In this document: positions 57,896-64,000 of the stretch, piece after piece
Layout: each line of letters begins with the position of its first letter
Numbering within the stretch: position 1 is the first letter of the stretch
Source: a virus
Direction: 5' to 3' (one strand)
Length of the DNA: 64,000 nt
Virus record (IMG/VR): IMGVR_UViG_3300027852_000001
Span: 64,001 to 128,000 of that record
Program-made: the position numbers and the translations under genes
Notes under the pieces: model-generated
Database searches by the model: none
The model's input: the letters and a program-made list of their open reading frames with translations, nothing else
Told to the model about the DNA's origin: nothing

Positions 57896-58092
57896 TAAAA
57901 AAGAATCGAGAAAAAATTAATCAAGAGGTTCTAGATTCAATAGGAAGTCCCAACGCTTGGACTCCAGAAGCTGAAAATAAATGGATAGATGAATTAAAGA
58001 AAATTCCTGATGGGTTTATATATTGTTTATTTCCTCCTATCAGAAAGCCACCTAATGTTGGTCGTAGGACAAAGGGTTTCAATTGGGGATAA
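57892..58092 (+). CDS. Small hypothetical protein (66 aa)
   Basis: The 66-residue product has a charged helical N-terminus, a short hydrophobic middle (GFIYCLFPPIRKPP) and a basic end. The gene overlaps its upstream neighbour by four bases. No family recognised. Confidence 0.5.
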   Translation: MIKKNREKINQEVLDSIGSPNAWTPEAENKWIDELKKIPDGFIYCLFPPIRKPPNVGRRTKGFNWG

Positions 58093-58096
58093 GAAT

Positions 58097-58423
58097 ATGT
58101 TGAAAAAATTTAGAAAATTATTCTTTGGTTTAGGTTTGTTTGTTGTTATTGGTGTAGTTTTATTTAGTGGAAACCACGAGACGCCACCTGATGAAGTTAG
58201 TTATAAAATTTCGATATTTGATCATATGACAAATTTATTGTATGTTCTAAAAACTACAGACGATGTTAGTCAAGCAGATATACAACTTGTCGCATTGAAT
58301 CGAATGAATGAATTAATTGATCAAGAAATGCTTAATAGCGAACATTTTGGACACGAACTAACTGCTTATAAGATGTTTGTGATTGGAGAGATAGTCAAGA
58401 GAAAAAATCTGTTAGATAGGTAA
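58097..58423 (+). CDS. Single-span membrane protein, inner-membrane spanin candidate (108 aa)
   Basis: The start is ATG 58097 behind TTGGGGATAAGAAT. A basic N-terminus and hydrophobic span (about 8-27, LFFGLGLFVVIGVVLFSG) precede an 80-residue helical periplasmic part. A small lipoprotein gene follows seven bases downstream. This pair has the layout of separate i-spanin and o-spanin genes, which fuse the membranes in lysis of didermic hosts. Sequence alone does not prove it. Confidence 0.5.
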   Translation: MLKKFRKLFFGLGLFVVIGVVLFSGNHETPPDEVSYKISIFDHMTNLLYVLKTTDDVSQADIQLVALNRMNELIDQEMLNSEHFGHELTAYKMFVIGEIVKRKNLLDR

Positions 58424-58429
58424 TATTTT

Positions 58430-58615
58430 ATGAAGAAAATATCAATAGTTTTGTTGTTAATTGTTATGTGTGGTGGATGTAATATTCTAGAGCAATCTGT
58501 CAGTGATGTCGGAGGGTGGGATTTATCTGCTTGCGTGGGTGATTTTGGTACTTGCTGGGAGTTGTTTTGGGATAATTCAGATAGGTTTGAAGGTGGTTTT
58601 GTAAATATACCGTAG
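58430..58615 (+). CDS. Small lipoprotein, outer-membrane spanin candidate (61 aa)
   Basis: MKKISIVLLLIVMCGGC is a lipoprotein signal with lipobox MCGGC, leaving a mature peptide of about 45 residues. Size and place after a single-span membrane protein fit an o-spanin; it could also be an immunity or surface lipoprotein. Confidence 0.6.
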   Translation: MKKISIVLLLIVMCGGCNILEQSVSDVGGWDLSACVGDFGTCWELFWDNSDRFEGGFVNIP

Positions 58616-58628
58616 AGTGTTGAACACG

Positions 58629-58790
58629 ATGGACCATAAAGAACTAAATGAAATAATCGAACAACTTAATGCATACAAAAAGAAAATATGTGTTAGTCGT
58701 CAGACTGCTATAGATGCTTTGGTGAAAGCTGGTCTTATTACCAAAGATGGTTCACCAACTGAATTTTACAAGCCAAATTCGGAGGGATAG
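58629..58790 (+). CDS. Small helical protein (53 aa)
   Basis: The 53-residue product (LNEIIEQLNAYKKKICVSRQTAIDALVKAGLITKDGSPTE) looks like a small helix-turn-helix of the kind seen in phage regulators. The start has no strong Shine-Dalgarno sequence. Its stop overlaps the ribosome-binding site of the next gene. Confidence 0.5.
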   Translation: MDHKELNEIIEQLNAYKKKICVSRQTAIDALVKAGLITKDGSPTEFYKPNSEG

Positions 58791-58794
58791 TATT

Positions 58795-58917
58795 ATGTTT
58801 GGATTTGATTTTCCATGGTGGACCAAGCCTATTTCGCTGTTTTTGTATTTCTGGGAATATATAGCAGCAGCTAGTGTTGGTGGTATACTTGTATGGCTAT
58901 TACTTATGTTTTTTTAG
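58795..58917 (+). CDS. Short membrane peptide (40 aa)
   Basis: GGAGGGATAGTATT precedes the ATG. The 40-residue product has an aromatic N-terminus and a hydrophobic span (YIAAASVGGILVWLLLMFF) reaching the C-terminus. Such single-span peptides act as holin-like or regulatory membrane proteins in phages; role unknown. Confidence 0.5.
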   Translation: MFGFDFPWWTKPISLFLYFWEYIAAASVGGILVWLLLMFF

Positions 58918-58921
58918 TTCT

Positions 58922-58983
58922 CTACCAGTGGTAGGTAATATATTAAGGTTTAACCACTGAACCAGCCTGGACAAATCAGTGGT
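58922..58983 (+). promoter_or_regulatory. Two hairpins with an alternative pairing
   Basis: CTACC-AGT-GGTAG forms a small hairpin and ACCACTGA (58953-58960) pairs with TCAGTGGT (58976-58983). The 3' arm of the first, AGTGGT, can instead pair with ACCACT of the second. It lies in the leader of the gene at 59013 and could be a switch or a processing site. Confidence 0.45.
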
Positions 58984-59012
58984 AAATTTTATTTTACACA
59001 GGATATGATGAC

Positions 59013-59405
59013 ATGAACATTAACATAAAAGACATAGCACAACTAAAAGCATCATTGTGCGCACAAGGTTATCGAAATTCCGATATAGAAGCTATAGTAA
59101 TTAGTGTTGAAGATTATTGCGTACTACGCAATGAGGTTGAGAATGATATACACCACATGTGTAATAGTATTGGACATTCAAGAAACAATAGTTTTTCAGT
59201 ACTTGGAGTGTCAATTATTGTATCAGACTATTTACCACAAGGTAAAATGTTGAGAGTTTTAAAAGAAGACGCAATTCCAGATAAACGTTTTGTTGATCAC
59301 ACTATGTTTACCAGTTGCGAACCAGATCAACTTCCATGGGCACCACCTCCAAAGAAACCAAAACCAAAAAAACAACCCACAAAAAAAAGAAGAATCCAAT
59401 TATGA
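59013..59405 (+). CDS. Hypothetical protein with basic Pro-rich tail (130 aa)
   Basis: The 130-residue product has an N-terminal helical part (IKDIAQLKASLCAQGYRNSDIEAIVISV) and ends in a Pro/Lys-rich tail (PPPKKPKPKKQPTKKRR). Such tails often bind nucleic acid. It overlaps the next gene by four bases. Confidence 0.55.
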   Translation: MNINIKDIAQLKASLCAQGYRNSDIEAIVISVEDYCVLRNEVENDIHHMCNSIGHSRNNSFSVLGVSIIVSDYLPQGKMLRVLKEDAIPDKRFVDHTMFTSCEPDQLPWAPPPKKPKPKKQPTKKRRIQL

Positions 59406-59578
59406 ATTATTTAAAACGTATAACTAGATTTTGGTATAAATGGTTGTGGTGTTCTTTAATACATAAAAAATATCGATGTTATCCATGTGATAATATTTAT
59501 TGGCATTGTGAAAAGTGTCACGACTGTGATGAAGAAGTTGATATAATAATTAACAGACAAAAACCGAAGTGGTTTTAA
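59402..59578 (+). CDS. Small Cys-rich zinc protein (58 aa)
   Basis: The start is ATG 59402 overlapping the previous stop. The 58-residue product has CYPCDN, HCEKCHDCDEE, enough Cys/His for one zinc site, behind a basic aromatic N-terminus. Confidence 0.55.
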   Translation: MNYLKRITRFWYKWLWCSLIHKKYRCYPCDNIYWHCEKCHDCDEEVDIIINRQKPKWF

Positions 59579-59742
59579 TGGCTAGAAAACATAAAGAAGA
59601 GTGGGAGAAAAACAGAGATACTGCAAGAAAATCGAGGCATGGAATTCATTGGTGTAATTGTTGCGATATGTGTCTTGTTGGTGATGGTGAGAAGTGTCCT
59701 GTATGTGGTAAAAAACAGATCCCAAAAAGGTATAAAAAATGA
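59578..59742 (+). CDS. Small zinc-ribbon protein (54 aa)
   Basis: A basic N-terminal helix precedes WCNCCDMCLVGDGEKCPVCGKK, a compact zinc ribbon. It overlaps both neighbours (TAATG and ATGA junctions), so three small genes here are translationally linked. Confidence 0.6.
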   Translation: MARKHKEEWEKNRDTARKSRHGIHWCNCCDMCLVGDGEKCPVCGKKQIPKRYKK

Positions 59743-59945
59743 TAAGAACAGACATAAATATCAATCATCTCAACAGTATGTTTGAATTTGGTATAAATGA
59801 TTGTGATGATTATTTTTTAGTATGCTCATATGTAAAAGGTCTTAGGTCTATCTCAAATTTAAGTAGTAATTTAAAATCATTGTTGAATGATTTATTAAAA
59901 ATATGTTCGGATTATGAAGAAGTACATTACCGATATGGTAATTAG
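59739..59945 (+). CDS. Small hypothetical protein (68 aa)
   Basis: The 68-residue product has a C-terminal helix (SSNLKSLLNDLLKICSDYEE). It overlaps the zinc-ribbon gene by four bases. No family recognised. Confidence 0.5.
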   Translation: MIRTDININHLNSMFEFGINDCDDYFLVCSYVKGLRSISNLSSNLKSLLNDLLKICSDYEEVHYRYGN

Positions 59946-59973
59946 TAAACATTTCAGTATTATATAAAAATTG

Positions 59974-59981
59974 TGTATAAT
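59974..59981 (+). promoter_or_regulatory. GTGTATAAT promoter
   Basis: TGTATAAT lies 80 bases before the virion protein gene at 60061. The leader contains the repeat described at 59991-60040. Confidence 0.6.
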
Positions 59982-59990
59982 CTCCTAGAT

Positions 59991-60040
59991 GAATCTATAT
60001 GGCCTTCTATTTCAGGTGATGTAGGAATCCATATAGCCTT
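59991..60040 (+). repeat. Direct and inverted repeat in the leader of the 60061 gene
   Basis: GAATCTATATGGCCTT (59991-60006) recurs as GAATCCATATAGCCTT (60025-60040), 14 of 16 identical. CTATATGG and CCATATAG within them are exact complements and form an 8-bp stem. It could stabilise the mRNA of an abundant protein or bind a regulator. Confidence 0.6.
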
Positions 60041-60060
60041 ATTTAAATGGAGGTAATACC

Positions 60061-60609
60061 ATGACTTTAGTAACTGACAGTTGGGGAGCAAATAGAAATC
60101 CTGCTCCAAAAACATTCAAAATGTACAAAACACTCAACGCAACAGCAGCTTCTGGTTCTGCTACCACAGACACTGAGACGTTTTACACAAAAGATTGTCC
60201 ATTCCCAGTGAAGATTGTTGGGTTTGAAGTACAAAGTGTATCAGTATCTGGAGATGGTTTTAGTGGATCTGGATCAAATCTTACCGTAACACTTCAGAGT
60301 TCTGACGAAGTTGATGTTTCGCCAGCCGCACCTACGGCTGTAGTGTGGGATACTGTAGCAACAGCAGATTGTTCTGGATATGTAGCTAGTACTGACAAGA
60401 TGCTACTCAGAGCACCATCTAATTCTGGAGCAGTAATTGATATTGGTTTGGATCAGACTTATGTCGCAGTTCCAAAGGGTGGCTCACTGAGGGCTACACT
60501 GTCTGTACAGGCTAAGGATGCTATTGGGGTCAGTGCTACTACTCCTGTAGAATTACTAGCAATAGTTGAATGTTTGCCAACTGCGGTAAACGATCAATTA
60601 TCATTCTAG
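60061..60609 (+). CDS. Abundant tail or decoration protein (182 aa)
   Basis: TGGAGGTAATACC precedes the ATG. The 182-residue product is beta-rich with Ser/Thr/Gly (VKIVGFEVQSVSVSGDGFSGSGSNLTVTLQ). It has its own promoter, structured leader and strong terminator, and more codon-optimised DNA, all pointing to high expression. It lies directly before the tail assembly genes, so a tube or fibre-tip role fits; identity open. Confidence 0.55.
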   Translation: MTLVTDSWGANRNPAPKTFKMYKTLNATAASGSATTDTETFYTKDCPFPVKIVGFEVQSVSVSGDGFSGSGSNLTVTLQSSDEVDVSPAAPTAVVWDTVATADCSGYVASTDKMLLRAPSNSGAVIDIGLDQTYVAVPKGGSLRATLSVQAKDAIGVSATTPVELLAIVECLPTAVNDQLSF

Positions 60610-60632
60610 TAAATGTAAAATTATAATAAATT

Positions 60633-60665
60633 AGGCCGAGAGCGAAAGCTTTCGGCCTTTTTTTA
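60633..60665 (+). terminator. Intrinsic terminator
   Basis: AGGCCGA pairs with TCGGCCT and AGC-GAAA-GCT forms the inner stem and tetraloop; seven T residues follow. Confidence 0.95.
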
Positions 60666-60670
60666 TTTGG

Positions 60671-60678
60671 TGTATAAT
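60671..60678 (+). promoter_or_regulatory. GTGTATAAT promoter for the tail assembly operon
   Basis: TGTATAAT lies six bases after the terminator and about 70 bases before the gene at 60747. Confidence 0.55.
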
Positions 60679-60746
60679 TTGAAGGGATAGAGCTTATTAT
60701 TTGGATAGACAGTACCAAGAAAATAATGGAACTGGGAAGGTGCGCA

Positions 60747-61829
60747 ATGAATATCACCACGAAAGAAAGGCTTATCTCTCAAATAGTTTGGGGACATACC
60801 TCTGCTGTAGTAAAATCACACAATGGCGATATAATATCACTGTATTTACGACCTCCCACTCCAGAAGAACAAGCAAAAGCTTCTAGAATTTATTCTGTAG
60901 AATTAAGCAGGGCTATATATATAGGATTGCCTACAGAAGAAAAAGCATTAAATGATTTAATAGAAATTGGAAGATGGAGTGTAAAACAAGAAGCTGAAAT
61001 CGATGGATTGTATACGGATATACACAACATTAGAAAAGGTTTACTTGATTTTGTTTTCAATGTAACTAAACTAGAACAAGCACGGTCTCTTTTACGTCGT
61101 GCAGAAAAAGCTCTTGTAGATAGATTAAATCTTAGACACAGTCTATTGCAATGTAGTGCAGAGGCTCATGCTGAGATTTGTAGACAACACTATTTAATTG
61201 GTGTTATTACCGAGAACGAAAATGGTTCACAATTTTGGAAAACTATTGATGATTTTAACGAATATGATGACCAATCTTTAGTAAATCAATTGTGTGAAGC
61301 ATTTTTCCAGACATCTAGGATACCAGTGGTAGCTATTCGTGAATTAGCAAAATCCCAACAATGGAGAACATACTGGGATATAGCGAAAAATACTAATGAT
61401 TTATTCGAAGGGCCTATTGTTTCATGGTCCTTGGATCAAAGGGAATTGGCATATTGGTCTACGGTGTATGATTCTGTTTATAGTGCATACGAAAGACCAT
61501 CTAAAGAAATAATTAATGATGATGATTTATTAGATTCCTGGTTTATTAGACAGGGAGATAAGATAGAAGGAGTTTCTAAAAAAGAATCACTTAATGCTCC
61601 GCTCAAAAATGGTAGAAATGAACAATTTATAATGTCTGATAGAGAAGGTGCCAAAAAGGTTTACAGTATGAATAGTCCGGCGTCAAGGGCTAGAGTTATT
61701 GCTAAGCAAAAATTGTTAGAAAGAAAAGGAACCATAAAAGAACAGGATATGCCGGATAGTCAAAATGAGATGAGAAAACAACTAGCTACTATGACGAGTA
61801 AGAAGGCAAAAAGTATCAATAGTAGATAG
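60747..61829 (+). CDS. Tail assembly protein candidate (360 aa)
   Basis: I start at ATG 60747 behind GGGAAGGTGCGCA. The N-terminus (AVVKSHNGDIISLYLRPPTPEEQAKASRIY) resembles the beta strand plus 'LRxPT-x-E-E' segment of tail assembly chaperones; the rest is helical. Its place upstream of the tape measure, with two smaller genes between, matches the usual chaperone position. Confidence 0.5.
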   Translation: MNITTKERLISQIVWGHTSAVVKSHNGDIISLYLRPPTPEEQAKASRIYSVELSRAIYIGLPTEEKALNDLIEIGRWSVKQEAEIDGLYTDIHNIRKGLLDFVFNVTKLEQARSLLRRAEKALVDRLNLRHSLLQCSAEAHAEICRQHYLIGVITENENGSQFWKTIDDFNEYDDQSLVNQLCEAFFQTSRIPVVAIRELAKSQQWRTYWDIAKNTNDLFEGPIVSWSLDQRELAYWSTVYDSVYSAYERPSKEIINDDDLLDSWFIRQGDKIEGVSKKESLNAPLKNGRNEQFIMSDREGAKKVYSMNSPASRARVIAKQKLLERKGTIKEQDMPDSQNEMRKQLATMTSKKAKSINSR

Positions 61830-61840
61830 GGGAGAAAATT

Positions 61841-62206
61841 ATGTCAAGTAAAGAAACAGAGTTAGCTGCTCTTAGAAAAAAAAATACATTAACAATAAAA
61901 CAAAAAACAGCAGAAGAATCTAAAGCAAGATTAAAGAAAATTTCTGCAAAAAAATTTCAAACATGTTTTATTTTTGCTATAGCTGCTTTTGAAGGTGTTT
62001 TTGGTAGTGATTTGTGGGGTCATGATTTACCAGAAGACACACTAACACCAGAACAGATAGAAAACAGGAAGAAATGGGAGATAGTAAGAAAAAATATACT
62101 AGACAAAGGACACACACAGTCTAGGGCTCTGTGTATGGAAATGGACCTACATGATATAGAATTTATGGGGTATAGGATGAATTTTGGAGGACATGAAAAT
62201 GGATAG
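61841..62206 (+). CDS. Tail-region hypothetical protein (121 aa)
   Basis: The basic helical N-terminus (ELAALRKKNTLTIKQKTAEESKARLKK) is followed by FQTCFIFAIAAFEGVFGSDLWG and a charged helical part. GGGGAGAAAATT precedes the ATG. It overlaps the next gene by eight bases. Possibly part of the tail assembly set. Confidence 0.5.
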   Translation: MSSKETELAALRKKNTLTIKQKTAEESKARLKKISAKKFQTCFIFAIAAFEGVFGSDLWGHDLPEDTLTPEQIENRKKWEIVRKNILDKGHTQSRALCMEMDLHDIEFMGYRMNFGGHENG

Positions 62207-63116
62207 TAAAAGAATTAGTTTCGACATAGTTGGTGAGAATGGAGATAAGATTAACCTAGTTGTTGTTCGCCCAAGCAACAGAGTAACGCAAGATGCAAAT
62301 ATGGCATATAATCTAAGGATGTCCAAATTGATTAGGGATGGCGCAAGAAATGTAGAAAATAGATTATTGCTAAGATCTGAACTAGAAGAATATTTGCTTA
62401 AAATGGGGGTATGGACGCTTGGGGATACTGTTGAGGTAGAAAAACTTGCATTAGAAATAAGAGCAAGTGAGCTTATGTTGAAAAAGGGTGGATTAAAGAT
62501 CTCAGAAGGCAAAGCTATTGCTATGGAAATGGCAGAAAAAAGACAATTAATTTTGGATAGACACGCAAAAAGACTTCAGTTTGATTCTATGACAATAGAA
62601 TCTCAAGCAGAAAATTTTAGATTTGAATATTTACTGGTTAAATGTTTATTGGTTACAGAAACTAATAAACCGTTTCTAAAAAGCCACGACGACTATGTTG
62701 CAAGACAAGAAGATGAGGCTGTTATAGAAGGTGCTAGAATTTTATCCAATATAATTTATGGTATAGAAGATAGTGTCCAGGAAAATATGTTTGAAAGAAA
62801 ATGGCTTAAAGATGCAGGTATGATAGATAGTAAGGGTAGATATACTGGACCAAGTGGGGAGATGGTTGATAGAAATGGTCGACTAATAAACAAAGATGGA
62901 AGATATATCAATAAAGATGGTCAGTTAATAGATACCTTCGGTAGACTTGTTGATGAACATGGTAATCTTATAATAGACGAATCGAAACCATTTATAGACG
63001 ATGAAACTGGTGATAAAATTGTTGTTGGCGAAATAGGTAAAACGACTAAGAATACAACTTCCAAGAAAAAAGTAACAAAAAAAAGAAAGAATAAAAAAAC
63101 AAAATCTGGAAGTTAG
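62199..63116 (+). CDS. Tail-region protein with short C-terminal repeats (305 aa)
   Basis: I choose ATG 62199 because GGAGG is eight bases upstream. The first 40 residues (SFDIVGENGDKINLVVVRPSNRVTQDANMAYN) have the strand-turn-strand and 'P-S-x-x-x-x-x-D/E-A' look of tail assembly proteins. Residues about 210-262 hold six to seven short repeats of 7-8 residues (NGRLINKDGRYINKDGQLID), and the tail is Lys-rich. Function is inferred from position only. Confidence 0.5.
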   Translation: MDSKRISFDIVGENGDKINLVVVRPSNRVTQDANMAYNLRMSKLIRDGARNVENRLLLRSELEEYLLKMGVWTLGDTVEVEKLALEIRASELMLKKGGLKISEGKAIAMEMAEKRQLILDRHAKRLQFDSMTIESQAENFRFEYLLVKCLLVTETNKPFLKSHDDYVARQEDEAVIEGARILSNIIYGIEDSVQENMFERKWLKDAGMIDSKGRYTGPSGEMVDRNGRLINKDGRYINKDGQLIDTFGRLVDEHGNLIIDESKPFIDDETGDKIVVGEIGKTTKNTTSKKKVTKKRKNKKTKSGS

Positions 63117-63138
63117 AATGTTTAGGGGAGTGATATAG

Positions 63139-64000
63139 GTGGCATTTGTACTTGATGTTAATCTTAGAATTAAAGAGATCCTTGGCTTAAAGAAAGTCGA
63201 GGCTGCTCTCAATAAGACTCAAGGAACACTCCAAGCTGGTATCGGAGGTAGTGGTGGGAGTACTGGTGGCACCAATTCTATGGTTACATCAACAAAAGCA
63301 CTAGCTGCCGCTGCCGCAACAAGTGCTGTTGCCATAAACAAAACAACAAAGGCAACTCAAAAACTAAATGCTGTTCAGGGTAAAACTGCTGTTGGGTTAC
63401 AAAAATCTAGCAATAGCATAAAGGATGCTGGAAAACAAGCTGATACTTTTGGACACAAGATTAAATTAGCAGGAACACGTTATGCCGCGTTCTTAGCTGC
63501 TACTGCTGGTCCAATAGCAGTAATTGGGGCATTCGGAAAAGCTACGGCAGCTGTCATTGAATTCGATAGTGCTATGCTAAAAATGAGACAAATTACTGGA
63601 GAGACAGAACAACAGATAAGTGGTATGAGGGATAACATACTTGATTTTGCTGCAAGTACAGGAACGTCTGCTAGTGAACTTGCTAGAGTTGGAAAGGTAT
63701 TGGCTCAAGCTGGACAAAGAGGTGATCAACTGACAGAATCACTAAGTGCTTTATCTAAAGTTCCACTAACTCCATCTTTTGAAACTATGGATGCTGCAAT
63801 AGAAGGTACAATTGCCGCCATTAATCAGTTCAACTCTGAAGGACTGAAAACCACAGAAGTCTTAGATGTAATGACAGCTCTTTCGAATAAATTTGCTGCA
63901 TCGTCAGAGGATATAGCAAAAGGTACTGCTCGTGGTGGTGCTGCATTCGAAGCTATTGGTGGTACATTCAAAGAATTTGCTGCTGTTTTCACCACAGTAA
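63139..64000 (+). CDS. Tape measure protein, 5' part (287 codons seen)
   Basis: A GTG start follows GGGGAGTGATATA and the frame stays open to the window edge. The N-terminus is Ala/Gly/Thr-rich with a hydrophobic segment (YAAFLAATAGPIAVIGAFGKATAAVIEFDSAML), then RQITGETEQQISGMRDNILDFAASTGTSASELARVGKVLAQAG, the pattern of TP901-type tail tape measure proteins. It sets tail length and enters the cell with DNA. The 3' end is outside the window. Confidence 0.9.
   Translation, partial: MAFVLDVNLRIKEILGLKKVEAALNKTQGTLQAGIGGSGGSTGGTNSMVTSTKALAAAAATSAVAINKTTKATQKLNAVQGKTAVGLQKSSNSIKDAGKQADTFGHKIKLAGTRYAAFLAATAGPIAVIGAFGKATAAVIEFDSAMLKMRQITGETEQQISGMRDNILDFAASTGTSASELARVGKVLAQAGQRGDQLTESLSALSKVPLTPSFETMDAAIEGTIAAINQFNSEGLKTTEVLDVMTALSNKFAASSEDIAKGTARGGAAFEAIGGTFKEFAAVFTTV

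Overview
The window is part of a tailed double-stranded DNA phage genome (Caudoviricetes). It holds a complete head module (small and large terminase, portal, protease-scaffold, major capsid protein), a run of neck and tail genes, and the first 862 bases of a tape measure gene cut by the right edge. Genes are short, tightly packed, mostly start with a clear Shine-Dalgarno sequence, and often overlap by 1-20 bases. The host cannot be named. A lipobox protein, secreted proteins with signal peptides, a dockerin-like C-terminus and a hydrophobic-plus-basic C-terminal tail point to a didermic environmental bacterium; Planctomycetota is one possibility, as weak inference.

Layout. (1) 1-3750: a distinct, less AT-rich segment with eight small minus-strand genes, three good sigma70-like promoters and a very dense short motif, GTCCNATAA, that recurs about every 24-28 bases in non-coding DNA and also runs through the genes. 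(2) 3945-23504: about 47 small plus-strand genes, mostly unknown, including several paralogous families, a ParB-like protein, two ATP-grasp enzymes, many small zinc-ribbon proteins, two large secreted proteins and a DUF4406-type protein. (3) 23509-28601: a minus-strand block with a YiiX-like cysteine hydrolase, HNH protein, Nudix hydrolase, MazG-like pyrophosphohydrolase, ClpP-like protease and a DNA methyltransferase. (4) 28743-53373: late genes from a sigma-like factor and terminase through head, neck and tail. Glycosyltransferase, SEC-C, GDP-mannose dehydratase and ERCC4 nuclease genes sit between the terminase subunits, and an FkbM methyltransferase follows portal. (5) 53495-59945: a cassette with hypoxanthine phosphoribosyltransferase, RNA ligase, a possible spanin pair, a promoter-to-terminator small RNA and a tRNA-like RNA. 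(6) 60061-64000: a tail protein, three probable tail-assembly genes and the start of the tape measure.

Regulation. The left segment uses TTGACA/TATACT-type promoters. From 10.9 kb rightward a second class recurs, (G)TGTATAAT or TGTATAAC with no visible -35 box. It lies before the MTase, Nudix and YiiX-like genes on the minus strand and before the sigma-like, scaffold, post-capsid, tail and assembly genes on the plus strand. The sigma-like protein at 28900-29448 is a natural candidate to read it. Strong intrinsic terminators close the capsid, tail-tube and 60-kb transcripts.

Most unusual items: the GTCCNATAA array; the six-copy paralogous family; a neck-type domain duplicated and fused to about 30 'LFIxG' repeats; a YWTD propeller that appears split by an inserted domain; a propeller-like repeat shared by virion proteins and a secreted early protein; and the 140-base tRNA-like RNA.
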